DNA of 29,667 nucleotides. Source: Thermofilum sp. GTDB lineage: Archaea > Thermoproteota > Thermoprotei > Thermofilales > Thermofilaceae. Within the stretch, counting starts at the first letter, position 1. Every line of letters starts with the position of its first letter. The DNA lies in contig JAJHRM010000011.1 of the NCBI GenBank assembly GCA_020832965.1, positions 1 to 29,667 on the forward strand, read 5' to 3'. Below are positions 8,247 through 15,990 of the stretch, piece after piece. Both the position numbers and the translations under genes were made by a program. The notes under the pieces are model-generated. The model saw nothing but the letters and a program-made list of their open reading frames with translations, did not search any database and was not told the origin of the DNA.

Positions 8247-8637
8247 GGCTAACACCGAACAGCTCTTCAGGCTTGAAGCCCCTCTCAACGTGCTTAACCT
8301 CAGAACCTTTAACGTAAATCGTCAACTCTTTCTCAACCCTCCTTGGAACGTTTCCTACAATATAGTCAAAGGTGGCCTTAACCTTATATTCTCCGGGCTT
8401 AAGCCCATTAAAGCTTAGCGGGAACGAGACCTCATCCTTAACGCTTTCAAAGCCCCTCTCAACATATCGGCCGTCGAACAGTCTAAGTTTAACTGAGACG
8501 TTTGCTGGAGGTTTATCGAGGGGATTAGAGATCACGAAATCGACATTAAACGGTTTCCCCTCAACAGCGCGCGCTATGCTCAGCGGAAGATCAACAGTTT
8601 CCTCTTCCTCTTCTTCAAACTCCTTACCTTCAAGCAT
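8233..8637 (-). CDS. Small beta-rich protein, overlapping the brxL remnant
   Basis: The 134-aa frame starts with an acidic stretch (EFEEEEEETVDLP) followed by alternating strands typical of an Ig/CARDB-like beta sandwich: PFNVDFVISNPLDKPPANVSV, then KLRLFDG, SFPLSFNGLKPGEYKVKATF and RRVEKELTIYVKG. No signal peptide is seen. The frame ends a few bases inside the brxL-like start (ATG at 8246 or 8240), so the two were translationally coupled. It appears intact while its partner is broken. No promoter is visible upstream on the minus strand, so expression is doubtful. The fold is inferred from pattern only. Confidence 0.55.
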   Translation of the reverse strand: MLEGKEFEEEEEETVDLPLSIARAVEGKPFNVDFVISNPLDKPPANVSVKLRLFDGRYVERGFESVKDEVSFPLSFNGLKPGEYKVKATFDYIVGNVPRRVEKELTIYVKGSEVKHVERGFKPEELFGVSHGYG

Positions 8638-8700
8638 AGCTAGACGCGCGCAAGCTGAGCGGGCTCTGCTCCTGGGGTTTCATGCTCACGCGCGCACAAG

Positions 8701-8716
8701 GCAAAAATTTTTAAGA
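8701..8716 (+). promoter_or_regulatory. Promoter of the L32e-onward ribosomal unit
   Basis: GCAAAAATTTTTAAG is nearly the same as the L24 promoter (13 identical bases). It lies at the right edge of the foreign block and restores transcription of L32e and the genes after it. Confidence 0.7.
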
Positions 8717-8757
8717 TCCGGTCAGCCACTCTGAGATGATGGAGGAGGCTACTTCCT

Positions 8758-9249
8758 ATGTTATCGCGTGAGGGAGAGATCGAGAAAGCTCCTCAAGTAA
8801 AGGCCGAGGCTGCGGCTGGCACTCGAGAAGAAAGCATTCAAGAGGAAAAGAAGGTCATTAAACCGTCATTAGCAACCGAGGAACAGAGAATGCTGAGGCT
8901 GCGCCAACGCATCTCTAAATACAGACCAAGATTCATGCGAATGAACTCGTGGCGGATGAAGAGGCTAGAGGATACCTGGAGAAGTCCAAGAACGTCCATA
9001 GACAACCAAGTGAGAAAGCAAATAAAAGGATTTCCGCCACTAGTCAAGGTCGGCTATAGGGGACCAAGACTCGTTAGAGGGCTTCACCCGTCCGGCTTCG
9101 AAGAGGTAATTGTGCACAACGTCGAGGAGCTCAAGAAAATAGATCCAAAGAGGCAGGCTGTCAGAATAGCGCGCACTGTGGGTCGTCGCAGGAGGATAGA
9201 AATAATTAAAAAGGCTGAAGAGATAGGAGTCAAATTACTTAACGGGTGA
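8758..9249 (+). CDS. rpl32e: Large ribosomal subunit protein L32e
   Basis: The 163-aa protein has an acidic/basic N-terminal extension of ~40 residues and then the L32e core: YRPRFMRMNSWRMKRLEDTW, RSPRTSIDNQVRKQIKGFP, VKVGYRGPRLVRGLHPSGFEE and ARTVGRRRRIEIIKKAEE. It is a 50S protein found in archaea and eukaryotes. GGAGGAGG at 8741-8748 is the ribosome site for ATG 8758. A short out-of-frame reading frame beginning ATGATG at 8736 overlaps the start and could affect its translation. L6 and S8 normally precede it; here the foreign block does. Confidence 0.96.
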   Translation: MLSREGEIEKAPQVKAEAAAGTREESIQEEKKVIKPSLATEEQRMLRLRQRISKYRPRFMRMNSWRMKRLEDTWRSPRTSIDNQVRKQIKGFPPLVKVGYRGPRLVRGLHPSGFEEVIVHNVEELKKIDPKRQAVRIARTVGRRRRIEIIKKAEEIGVKLLNG

Positions 9250-9256
9250 CCATGAA

Positions 9257-9709
9257 GTGGACGTGTCCGTAGCTAGGAGGCTAGCAGCCGAAGTCCTGAA
9301 GGTCGGCGAGAGCCGCATATGGATAGACCCAGCAAAGCTTGATGAGGTGGTTACTGCCATCAGCCGTAGCGATGTAAGAAGACTTGTCAAGAGTGGAGTA
9401 ATAAGGGTTCTCCCCCCGAGCACACCTTCCAGAGGAAGAGTGAGGGTGAGGAAGGAGAAGAGGAGGAAGGGTAGAGGAAGGGGTCCCGGGAGTAGGAGGG
9501 GTCCAAGGATTAACGAGAAACAGGTTTGGATTTCAAAAGTTAGGGTGCAGCGCCGATTTCTGAAATACCTCAAGGACAAGGGCCAAATAGACGCCAAGAC
9601 ATTCCGCCAACTATACAGGCTAGTTAAGGGCGGAATGTTCCGCAGTCTTTCCCACCTCAAGCTGTACATGACCCAGCGCAAACTGCTGGGGGTGGAGCAG
9701 CACGGCTAA
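9257..9709 (+). CDS. rpl19e: Large ribosomal subunit protein L19e
   Basis: The 150-aa product shows the L19e pattern: [38 protein letters not shown], a very basic stretch ([20 protein letters not shown]) and [20 protein letters not shown]. It belongs to the 50S subunit of archaea and eukaryotes. The start is GTG 9257 (M-D-V-S), 7 bp after the L32e stop. Its stop overlaps the beginning of L18. Confidence 0.95.
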   Translation: MDVSVARRLAAEVLKVGESRIWIDPAKLDEVVTAISRSDVRRLVKSGVIRVLPPSTPSRGRVRVRKEKRRKGRGRGPGSRRGPRINEKQVWISKVRVQRRFLKYLKDKGQIDAKTFRQLYRLVKGGMFRSLSHLKLYMTQRKLLGVEQHG

Positions 9710-10298
9710 AGGACCGCGCTATCGTGTTCCGTTAAAGAGGAGGAGGGAGGGCAAGACAAACTATTACAAACGCAGGAAACTCATCCTGTCTAAAAAGCCT
9801 AGGTTCGTGGTTAGAATCCTATCTAGGACCGCGATAGTCCAGCTTGCAAAAGCCGAGCCTAGGGGTGACGTTATCCTCGTATCGGCCCATTCAAACGAGT
9901 TAAAAAGGCTCGGATGGAGGGGCTACGGCAGAAACACTACAGCCCTCTACCTGCTAGGATACCTGGCTGGGCTTAAGGCAACTAAGAAAAATATACATGA
10001 AGCGATTTTAGACGTAGGCCTCCACAGGCCGGTGAAAGGTTCCCGCGTATTTGCGGCAGTTAAGGGGGCGCTTGACGCGGGCCTAAAAATACCCGTTAGC
10101 GAGGAAATGCTGCCTAGCGAGGAACGTATACGGGGAGAGCATGTAGCATCCTACGCTAAGCAACTCTTAGAAGACAATCCTGAAGCCTACAAAGCATTCT
10201 TCTCGCAATACCTGGAGAACGGGTTAAAACCAGAGGATTTACCGGCTCACTTCGACGAGGTGAAGAGGAAGATTGAGGAAGCCTCTCAAAAATATTAA
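9702..10298 (+). CDS. rpl18: Large ribosomal subunit protein L18 (uL18), ACG start
   Basis: The complete L18 frame runs for 198 aa: [64 protein letters not shown] and [16 protein letters not shown]. It binds 5S rRNA with L5. The first standard start codon in frame is GTG 9807, which would drop ~35 conserved N-terminal residues. The codon where Met-Ala-Lys should begin is ACG at 9702, overlapping the L19e stop, with GGGGGTGGAG at 9688-9697 as a well-placed Shine-Dalgarno. I therefore place the start at ACG, as for S14. It is followed by S5 in the usual order. Confidence 0.92.
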   Translation, partial: TAKGPRYRVPLKRRREGKTNYYKRRKLILSKKPRFVVRILSRTAIVQLAKAEPRGDVILVSAHSNELKRLGWRGYGRNTTALYLLGYLAGLKATKKNIHEAILDVGLHRPVKGSRVFAAVKGALDAGLKIPVSEEMLPSEERIRGEHVASYAKQLLEDNPEAYKAFFSQYLENGLKPEDLPAHFDEVKRKIEEASQKY

Positions 10299-10334
10299 GG
10301 TTTTAATATGTGAGCAGTTAAGAGCGTGAGAAGT

Positions 10335-10943
10335 ATGGCGCAGGAGTGGCAGCCGAAAACGCTCCTAGGAAAAATGGTTGTTGAGGGGAGAGTAAAAAGC
10401 ATCGACGAAATATTCGCGAGAAACCTCCCGATCAAAGAGGTGGAGATAATAGATACACTGCTGCCGGGCTTAAAGTCTGAGGTCATAAGCGTAGGATTTG
10501 TCCAGAGACAGACGGACTCCGGAGAGGTATCCCAGTACCAAGTCACAGTGGTTGTCGGTAACGAGGATGGATATGTTGGTATCGGCATGAGTAAGTCGAG
10601 GCAGATAAGCGTGGCTATAGAGAAAGCAACGCGGAGAGCAAAGCTCAACATCATTCCCGTGAGGAGGGGCTGCGGTAGCTGGGAGTGTTTATGTGGACGG
10701 CCGCATAGCATTCCTTTCAGGGTGGAGGGAAAGTCCGGCAGCGTTAGAGTAGAGTTGATACCCGCCCCAAGAGGTGTAGGCATCGTTGCAAGTGATGTTG
10801 CAAAGGTCGTGCTTAGGCTAGCAGGGATAAGCGATGTTTGGACACGATCCTACGGGGAAACCCGGACAACACACAACATGGCTAAGGCCGTCTACAACGC
10901 GCTGAAAAAGACGTATGAATTCTACCCGCCGCATGAATGGTGA
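10335..10943 (+). CDS. rps5: Small ribosomal subunit protein S5 (uS5)
   Basis: The 202-aa protein has the S5 double-stranded RNA-binding fold: IDEIFARNLPIKEVEIIDTL, then GNEDGYVGIGMSKSRQISVA, IIPVRRGCGSWECLCGRPHS and the C-terminal domain (PRGVGIVASDVAKVVLRLAG). It shapes the mRNA entry and decoding region of the 30S subunit. ATG 10335 is taken as the start; an in-frame GTG at 10326 is possible. The extra Cys residues (CGSWECLCG) are typical of archaeal S5. Confidence 0.96.
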   Translation: MAQEWQPKTLLGKMVVEGRVKSIDEIFARNLPIKEVEIIDTLLPGLKSEVISVGFVQRQTDSGEVSQYQVTVVVGNEDGYVGIGMSKSRQISVAIEKATRRAKLNIIPVRRGCGSWECLCGRPHSIPFRVEGKSGSVRVELIPAPRGVGIVASDVAKVVLRLAGISDVWTRSYGETRTTHNMAKAVYNALKKTYEFYPPHEW

Positions 10944-10950
10944 GGAAAGA

Positions 10951-11421
10951 ATGGGCTTACTCGTTGTTCTGAGGTTAAGAGGTTCCCCAGACAGAAGGCC
11001 AGACGAAGAAAAAGCACTTGAACTCCTGAGGCTGCGCAGAACGTACCACGCGGTGCTCGTCCCCGACACCCCACCAATGAGGGGGGTGCTTACCCGCACT
11101 CTCTCCTCGGTTGTTACATGGGGGGAGATAGATAGAGAGACCCTAGTAGAGCTCCTAAAGAAGCGCGGCAGAATGGTTGGCAACAAGAAGATTACAGAGG
11201 AGGTGCTCAAAAAGATGGGATTTAACAGCTTCGAAGAGCTAGCTGATGCACTCATGACGGGGAAAGTAACCTTAAACCAATTGCCAGGCATTAAACCAGT
11301 CTTCAGGCTAAGACCACCCAGTGGAGGCTTTAGGGGGTCAATCAGAAAGAGCGTACACGCCGGGGGAGAGCTTGGCTATAGAGGAGCTGAGATAAACAAG
11401 CTCCTGAGAAGAATGCTTTAG
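10951..11421 (+). CDS. rpl30: Large ribosomal subunit protein L30 (uL30)
   Basis: The 156-aa product begins MGLLVVLRLRGSPDRRPDEE, the standard archaeal L30 N-terminus, and has LRRTYHAVLVPDTPPMRGVL and, later, LNQLPGIKPVFRLRPPSGGF. An ATG inside S5 (10915) is in frame, but ATG 10951 follows GGTGAGG at 10939-10945 at correct spacing and gives the normal N-terminus. It is a 50S protein next to L15 by gene order. A hairpin follows its stop, so part of the transcript may end here. Confidence 0.95.
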   Translation: MGLLVVLRLRGSPDRRPDEEKALELLRLRRTYHAVLVPDTPPMRGVLTRTLSSVVTWGEIDRETLVELLKKRGRMVGNKKITEEVLKKMGFNSFEELADALMTGKVTLNQLPGIKPVFRLRPPSGGFRGSIRKSVHAGGELGYRGAEINKLLRRML

Positions 11422-11450
11422 TGCATATCTGCCTTCGCACCTTCTAGCGC

Positions 11451-11469
11451 GCGAGCGCGTGACGCTCGC
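11451..11469 (+). terminator. Hairpin after L30, possible terminator or processing site
   Basis: GCGAGCG and CGCTCGC form a perfect 7-bp stem around a CGTGA loop, 30 bp after the L30 stop, followed by TAATCTTAAC. With the promoter-like box at 11508 it may divide L30 from L15-secY. It also starts in one of the GCGCGC-rich spacers (TAGCGCGC just upstream). Confidence 0.4.
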
Positions 11470-11507
11470 TAATCTTAACAGCAGGGCGGTACCTGAGCGC
11501 TTCAGAT

Positions 11508-11518
11508 AATTTTTTAAA
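11508..11518 (+). promoter_or_regulatory. TATA-like box for L15-secY
   Basis: AATTTTTTAAAC lies 35-45 nt before the TTG start of L15, in the 131-bp gap after L30. Confidence 0.5.
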
Positions 11519-11552
11519 CAGGAATGACCATAAGCGGAGAAGGTGTCAAACG

Positions 11553-12014
11553 TTGGTCGTTAGGCGGGACAAGAGGAGCAGGTACTACCGGGGGAGCAGG
11601 ACTCACGGTTATGGACGGACTGGGCAGCACAGGAAATCTGGGAGTAGAGGTGGTAGGGGGCATGTTGGCTACCACAAGCATAAATGGTCCTGGACTGTTA
11701 AGTATGCCCCCGACTGGTACGGTCGACACGGTTTCACTCGCCACCCCTCACTTGTCACCGTCTTCAATACGGTCAATGTGGGTGAACTTGATATACGGAT
11801 AAAAGACTTGTATGAGAAGGGCGTAGCTAGCAGGGAGGGGGATGTATTCGTCATAGATTTAACACGAGTAGGCGTGAACAAATTAACTGGCTCGGGGCAG
11901 GTCAGAAACAAAATGATAATTAAAGTTCCCTTTGCTACGAGAAAGGCAATAGAGAAAGTTAAAGCGGTGGGAGGCAATGTTCTTCTTCTAAAAGAAGTAG
12001 CCGCTGGTGAGTAA
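11553..12014 (+). CDS. rpl15: Large ribosomal subunit protein L15 (uL15)
   Basis: The 153-aa protein has the L15 glycine/arginine-rich N-terminus (SRYYRGSRTHGYGRTGQHRK, then GSRGGRGHVGYHKHKWSW) and a C-terminal alpha/beta domain (VFVIDLTRVGVNKLTGSGQV). It organises 23S rRNA in the 50S subunit. TTG 11553 gives the expected M-V-V-R-R start with GAAGGTG upstream. SecY begins 2 bp after its stop, so the two are co-translated. Confidence 0.95.
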   Translation: MVVRRDKRSRYYRGSRTHGYGRTGQHRKSGSRGGRGHVGYHKHKWSWTVKYAPDWYGRHGFTRHPSLVTVFNTVNVGELDIRIKDLYEKGVASREGDVFVIDLTRVGVNKLTGSGQVRNKMIIKVPFATRKAIEKVKAVGGNVLLLKEVAAGE

Positions 12015-12016
12015 AC

Positions 12017-13459
12017 TTGGGCATCCAGGAGACGCTAAACAACCTGTTCAGAGTCCTACCGGAGATCGCTAGACCCTCAAGAAAACCCAGCCTCAGCGAG
12101 AGGCTACTCTGGACAGGACTCGTCCTGATAATTTACTACATCATGGGGCAGGTTCCCCTCTACGGCATACCTAGGCAAGCACAAGGGGGTTTAGGAGCGC
12201 TTGAATTTCTAAGAGTCGTGATGGCTTCGAGGAGAGGAACTCTGATCGAGCTAGGTATAGGGCCAATAGTAACCTCGGGCATAGTGTGGGAGCTCCTCGT
12301 TGGAAGCAGGCTGGTAAACCTGGATCTAACTACACCTAGAGGTCGAAGGATGTTTGCTGGTCTGCAGAAGCTCACAGCTCTTCTCTTTGCCGCGCTAGAG
12401 GCGCTGGCCTACATAGTGGGCGGTGTCTACGGGGCGCTGACACAGCAGCAACAAATCCTAGTGTTCGTGCAGCTCTTTGTTGCAAGCACGTTTGTTATCC
12501 TGATGAACGACCTGCTTGAAAAGGGTTGGGGCATTGGAAGCGCAGTTTCCCTATTCATCGCTGCGGGTGTGGCTCAACAAATATTCTGGGAGCTCTTCAG
12601 CCCAATAGGCCCCCTAGGCGACGGTCTCTACTACGGGCTCTTTCCATCCCTAGTGGTTGGCGTCTCCCAGTGGATCTTTAATAAGAATTCCACGTTACTG
12701 ATGTACGCCATCTCTAGACCCTCGGGATATCCTGATCTACTGGGGTTTATTGGAATGCTCGCAATGCTATTTGCACTAACATACATGGAGTCAATGAGAA
12801 TAACAATCCCGGTATCAAGCAGCCGGTTTGGAGGTGTAAAGACTCGAATTCCCTTAAAGTTCCTCTACGTGTCGGTAATGCCCGTCATACTGGTAGGTGC
12901 CTTGTATGCAAACCTAGCCATGTTTACGCAGGTTCTATGGCCCAGGGTAAACCCGGGGAATCAGAACCCGTGGCTAAACCTCATTGCAAAGTACAACTAC
13001 ACAGAGTACGGCCCCCAACCACTACCGGGATCATTCATATACTACATTTCACCTCCCAGATCACTTACATCTGCAGCACGCGACCCTGTACATACCCTGG
13101 TCTATGCACTGCTATACATAACCTTCGCAGCAATCTTCGGCATAGCATGGATACTGACTAGCGGAATGGACCCCGAGACTCAGGCCGAGCAGCTCGTACG
13201 CGCCCAGCTGCAAATACCAGGATTCAGAAAAAGCGAAAAAGTCATTGCATCAATGCTACGCCGCTACATCTGGGGGCTAACGATCCTAAGCAGCCTCATA
13301 ATAGGATTAGTAGCTGTTGTAAGCGACATTCTAAGAGTTATGGGTGGCGGAACAGGCATCCTGTTGCTCGTAGGCATCGTAATACAGTACTACTCGATAC
13401 TAGCGAGCGAGAGGGCTCTCGAAATGTATCCCTCGCTTGCAAGACTGATTGGCGAGTAA
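12017..13459 (+). CDS. secY: Preprotein translocase subunit SecY
   Basis: The 480-aa protein is an archaeal SecY/Sec61-alpha with about ten membrane helices. The N-terminus carries LSERLLWTGLVLIIYYIMGQ (TM1), the plug region follows (VMASRRGTLIELGIGPIVTS), and the signatures GSRLVNLDL and NDLLEKGWGIGSAVSLFIAA are present. The cytosolic loop ITIPVSSSRFGGVKTRIPLK and FRKSEKVIASMLRRYIWGLT near the C-terminus are ribosome-contact segments. It forms the protein-conducting channel with SecE and Sec61-beta, whose genes are not here. TTG 12017 is the start, with GGTGA inside the L15 end. In many archaea adk and others follow; here transcription appears to end. Confidence 0.97.
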   Translation: MGIQETLNNLFRVLPEIARPSRKPSLSERLLWTGLVLIIYYIMGQVPLYGIPRQAQGGLGALEFLRVVMASRRGTLIELGIGPIVTSGIVWELLVGSRLVNLDLTTPRGRRMFAGLQKLTALLFAALEALAYIVGGVYGALTQQQQILVFVQLFVASTFVILMNDLLEKGWGIGSAVSLFIAAGVAQQIFWELFSPIGPLGDGLYYGLFPSLVVGVSQWIFNKNSTLLMYAISRPSGYPDLLGFIGMLAMLFALTYMESMRITIPVSSSRFGGVKTRIPLKFLYVSVMPVILVGALYANLAMFTQVLWPRVNPGNQNPWLNLIAKYNYTEYGPQPLPGSFIYYISPPRSLTSAARDPVHTLVYALLYITFAAIFGIAWILTSGMDPETQAEQLVRAQLQIPGFRKSEKVIASMLRRYIWGLTILSSLIIGLVAVVSDILRVMGGGTGILLLVGIVIQYYSILASERALEMYPSLARLIGE

Positions 13460-13480
13460 TTTTTCTTTTTAACGAAAATT
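13457..13480 (+). terminator. T-rich terminator after secY
   Basis: The secY stop is followed at once by TAATTTTTCTTTTTAACG, a poly-T type signal of archaeal transcription termination. Confidence 0.5.
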
Positions 13481-13519
13481 CTTTTAGACTATCTACAATT
13501 TTACTCAATAAAATGGATA

Positions 13520-13530
13520 AAATTTTAATA
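13520..13530 (+). promoter_or_regulatory. TATA box for the winged-helix gene
   Basis: AAATTTTAATA lies 30 nt before ATG 13560 in an A/T-rich gap. Confidence 0.6.
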
Positions 13531-13559
13531 CGTCGTAAATTAAAACTGAATGAACAGCC

Positions 13560-13772
13560 ATGCCGAGAAAAGTTACGGACAAGATAATTGAGAGAAAAAA
13601 ACTAATCCACGATTTTCTCAAGAAGCATGGCCCCATGCCCACAGTCGAGCTGGTAAGAGAGCTCGGACTTTCGCACAGCCAAGTCTTCTATATTCTGAGA
13701 TTGCTTTTACGAGAAGGGAAGGTAAAAGAGGAAAGAAGAGGGAAAATGGCTTATTGGGTTGCGCTAGAATAG
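13560..13772 (+). CDS. Small winged-helix DNA-binding protein
   Basis: The 70-aa protein is a single winged helix-turn-helix: a basic lead (PRKVTDKIIERKKLIHDFLK), helix 2 and recognition helix (MPTVELVRELGLSHSQVFYI), then the wing (EGKVKEERRGKMAYWVAL). Such small proteins are common in Crenarchaeota and bind DNA as dimers; targets are unknown. It has its own TATA box and few leader bases. Its place between secY and the L3 operon makes local regulation of ribosomal genes conceivable, but that is only a guess. Confidence 0.8.
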   Translation: MPRKVTDKIIERKKLIHDFLKKHGPMPTVELVRELGLSHSQVFYILRLLLREGKVKEERRGKMAYWVALE

Positions 13773-13839
13773 TCCCAGAAAGGATAAATTGTTTTAGTAT
13801 TCTTTACTGGAGCGCTGGGACAATATAGAAATTAAAAAA

Positions 13840-13848
13840 CTTTAAATA
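13840..13848 (+). promoter_or_regulatory. TATA box before the 28-codon reading frame
   Basis: CTTTAAATA lies about 45 nt before GTG 13889 and indicates that a short transcript starts near 13870. Confidence 0.5.
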
Positions 13849-13888
13849 GAGGGGTACGATGGCAGTTTAGTAGTGCGCGGTGGTAAAT

Positions 13889-13975
13889 GTGGGTGGACGC
13901 CAGAGGACGTCTCTGTTCCTGGAAAGAAAGAAGGAGCTGCGTGAGAAGAAAGGTAAGGAAGCACAATCAAAGTAG
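13889..13975 (+). CDS. Possible very small basic protein, 28 aa
   Basis: A 28-codon frame (M-G-G-R-Q-R-T-S-L-F-L, then ERKKELREKKGKEAQSK) starts at GTG 13889 and ends at TAG. Its leader GGTGGTAAATGTG is identical over 13 bases to the leader and GTG of S8 (4727-4739), and it has a TATA box. The protein would be a charged helix. I know no family. An overlapping ATG at 13887 opens another 40-codon frame with less protein-like composition. The spacer could alternatively encode a small RNA. Confidence 0.35.
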   Translation: MGGRQRTSLFLERKKELREKKGKEAQSK

Positions 13976-13978
13976 CAT

Positions 13979-13988
13979 GTTTAAAAAT
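13979..13988 (+). promoter_or_regulatory. TATA box for the SPOUT methyltransferase
   Basis: TGTTTAAAAATTC sits 25 nt before ATG 14009, which has no Shine-Dalgarno, so the mRNA is probably leaderless. Confidence 0.55.
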
Positions 13989-14008
13989 TCTTTTGAAGAG
14001 AACTCGTA

Positions 14009-14824
14009 ATGTGGCCGCCTCCAAAACCAAAGCCTAAAAGAGCCATAGCAGTTGCCTCATCAAATTTTCTTAACTTAAAAGAGCCCGCTAGAACTTTACA
14101 CATCTCGCTTCTAGCAAGGGCAGCCGTAATTTTCCGCGTAGAGGAGATCATTGTTTACCAGGAGTCAGGCGTTCCATGCACAAAGTTGAAGAACATGCTG
14201 GAAGCTCTTGAGGCTCCACAGTACCTCAGAAAGTACCTTGTTCCCAGATCCAAGACGTATAAGTACCTAGGCATCGCTCCACCGCTCAGGTCTCCCAGCC
14301 ACCCACTCAAAGGTGAGGAAAGCGTCTACCGGGAGGGGTTCGTGGTCAAGCGTTCGAAGGGACTAGCAACCGTGGATATAGGTCTAGGCGAACCTGTCCA
14401 GGTAAAGCTACCTCCAGGCGTACACCACAGGGTGACGCTAGCCAGGAAGGGAGCTAGTTGGGAGTACATTGAAAGAGACGAAATCCCCATCTACTGGGGG
14501 TACAAGGTTAGCTGTCATGCTTCGCTACGGGAAACACTGGAAAAATGTAAGGCAAGCGGATACTTGATCATCGGCACGTCCCGTAGGGGAACAGCTATGG
14601 ACAAGGTGATGGAGGGGATCAGGAGAAAAACCGAGTCCGCAAATGGACTGCTAGTAGTTTTTGGGACCTGGAACAAGGGGATACCTGAGATAGCTGAAGA
14701 GGAAGGATTCGACATAAACGAGTACCTAGACTTCATCGTCAACACAGCGCCACATCAGGGCGCAAAAACTATCAGAACAGAGGAAGCTGTACTCATCACG
14801 CTGGCAATCCTAAACCTTCTCTAG
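14009..14824 (+). CDS. SPOUT-class RNA methyltransferase (DUF171 / SPOUT1-like)
   Basis: The 271-aa protein matches the COG2106 family, which precedes rpl3 in many archaea. It has an N-terminal segment of the knotted fold (AIAVASSNFLNLKEPARTLH), IFRVEEIIVYQE, an inserted OB-like domain around residues 105-150 (EGFVVKRSKGLATVDIGLGE), and the C-terminal SAM-binding knot: GYLIIGTSRRGTAM, LLVVFGTWNKGIPEIAEEEG and VNTAPHQGAKTIRTEEAVLI. The human member SPOUT1 methylates RNA; the archaeal substrate is probably rRNA but not shown by this sequence. It is transcribed separately from L3 (154-bp gap, promoter for L3). Confidence 0.85.
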   Translation: MWPPPKPKPKRAIAVASSNFLNLKEPARTLHISLLARAAVIFRVEEIIVYQESGVPCTKLKNMLEALEAPQYLRKYLVPRSKTYKYLGIAPPLRSPSHPLKGEESVYREGFVVKRSKGLATVDIGLGEPVQVKLPPGVHHRVTLARKGASWEYIERDEIPIYWGYKVSCHASLRETLEKCKASGYLIIGTSRRGTAMDKVMEGIRRKTESANGLLVVFGTWNKGIPEIAEEEGFDINEYLDFIVNTAPHQGAKTIRTEEAVLITLAILNLL

Positions 14825-14914
14825 CAAGCATCAGAGCTCCAAGACTATCCATGGCCTGCCCTTGGCATCGCGGAAAAATGCACAGCGGCTCTACTAGTCT
14901 CTCCAGAAACCACA

Positions 14915-14954
14915 TTTACAAAAAACTTATAAACACTGTGCAACCCTTGCTTTC
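14915..14954 (+). promoter_or_regulatory. Promoter and leader of the L3-L2 operon
   Basis: TTTACAAAAAACTTATAAAC is a clear BRE/TATA box, followed by CCCTTGCTTTC in the expected start region. The same ACAAAAAACTTATAA and CCTTGCTT blocks, at the same spacing, precede S19 (19968-20003). Confidence 0.8.
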
Positions 14955-14978
14955 TGGCGTCGTAGCAGGTGGTAATGA

Positions 14979-15983
14979 GTGACTAAGGGGCACAGACCAC
15001 GCCGCGGGTCTCGCGCGTACTATCCGAGGAAGAGGGCGCGCAGCATAGTGGCCAGGATAAAAAGGTGGCCTAAGGATCGCGAGGGATTTCTGGGGTTTGC
15101 AGGCTACAAAGTTGGCATGCTACACGTGGTAGGGATAGAGACGCATAAATTTAGTCCTTTCCAAGGGCAGGAAATCGTCTATCCAGCGACGGTCATTGAA
15201 GTTCCGGGGCTTAGGGTTCTTGCAGTGAGGGTATACGGGAAAACTCCCCAAGGCAGAAGGACTCTATGCGAGGTCTGGTCGAGGGAGGTCCCCAAAGACG
15301 TTGAAAGGGTGTTTACCACGCCTAAGGATCCCTCGTACTACGAAGAGCAGGTGAAAAAACTAGAGGAGGTTAGGGATAAGGTTTCAGAGGTCAGAGTAAT
15401 TGTTGCAACACAGCCGAGGCTAGCCGGGATAGGTAAGAAGAAGCCAGAGCTATTCGAAATAGCTGTTGGGGGGTCGCCGGATAAAGCTCTAAAAATCGCC
15501 CTCGAGAAGCTTGGGAAAGAGCTAACGGTCTCGGACGTTTTTAAAGAGGGCGACTACGTTGATGTGATAGCCGTAACTAAAGGAAAGGGGTTTGCCGGCT
15601 CGGTGAAGAGGTTTGGAGTAGAGGAAATGCCCCGCTGGCACAAGCACAGAAAGGGGCACAGCAGGATTGGGGCTGTAGGTCCCCAAAAACCATCCATCAT
15701 GTTTTACACCCCATTCCCCGGACAGCTGGGCTTTCACCAAAGAACAGAGTACAACAAGAAGATCCTCAAGATAGGAGATGCGTCGAGCATGAAGGAAATA
15801 AACCCGCCGGGGGGATGGAAGCACTACGGCTTAATCAAAAGCCAGTTCATCATCATCGAGGGGAGCATACCGGGACCAGCAAAGAGACTCGTGAAGCTTA
15901 GACACGCCATTAGACCAGGCAAGGTAACTCCCGTACCCCAGATAACTTACCTAAGCACGTCTCCCTGGCAGATTGCGGGGTGA
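14979..15983 (+). CDS. rpl3: Large ribosomal subunit protein L3 (uL3)
   Basis: The 334-aa product is an archaeal L3: HRPRRGSRAYYPRKRARSIV at the N-terminus, GFAGYKVGMLHV, a long central extension, KGKGFAGSVKRFGVEEMPRW, KGHSRIGAVGPQKPSIM and RTEYNKKILKIGD. It lies near the peptidyl transferase centre. GTG 14979 is the start, with CAGGTGGT upstream. It opens the L3-L4-L23-L2 operon behind a strong promoter. Confidence 0.97.
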   Translation: MTKGHRPRRGSRAYYPRKRARSIVARIKRWPKDREGFLGFAGYKVGMLHVVGIETHKFSPFQGQEIVYPATVIEVPGLRVLAVRVYGKTPQGRRTLCEVWSREVPKDVERVFTTPKDPSYYEEQVKKLEEVRDKVSEVRVIVATQPRLAGIGKKKPELFEIAVGGSPDKALKIALEKLGKELTVSDVFKEGDYVDVIAVTKGKGFAGSVKRFGVEEMPRWHKHRKGHSRIGAVGPQKPSIMFYTPFPGQLGFHQRTEYNKKILKIGDASSMKEINPPGGWKHYGLIKSQFIIIEGSIPGPAKRLVKLRHAIRPGKVTPVPQITYLSTSPWQIAG

Positions 15984-15990
15984 GGCTTGA

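Noticed and set aside
8233..8757. A displaced or degraded L6 gene between S8 and L32e
   Set aside because: No frame on either strand shows L6 motifs; the sequence here is the beta-rich/brxL block.
13773..13820. Inverted repeat TCCCAG/CTGGGA after the winged-helix gene
   Set aside because: A 6-bp stem with a loop of more than 35 nt is weak and could be chance.
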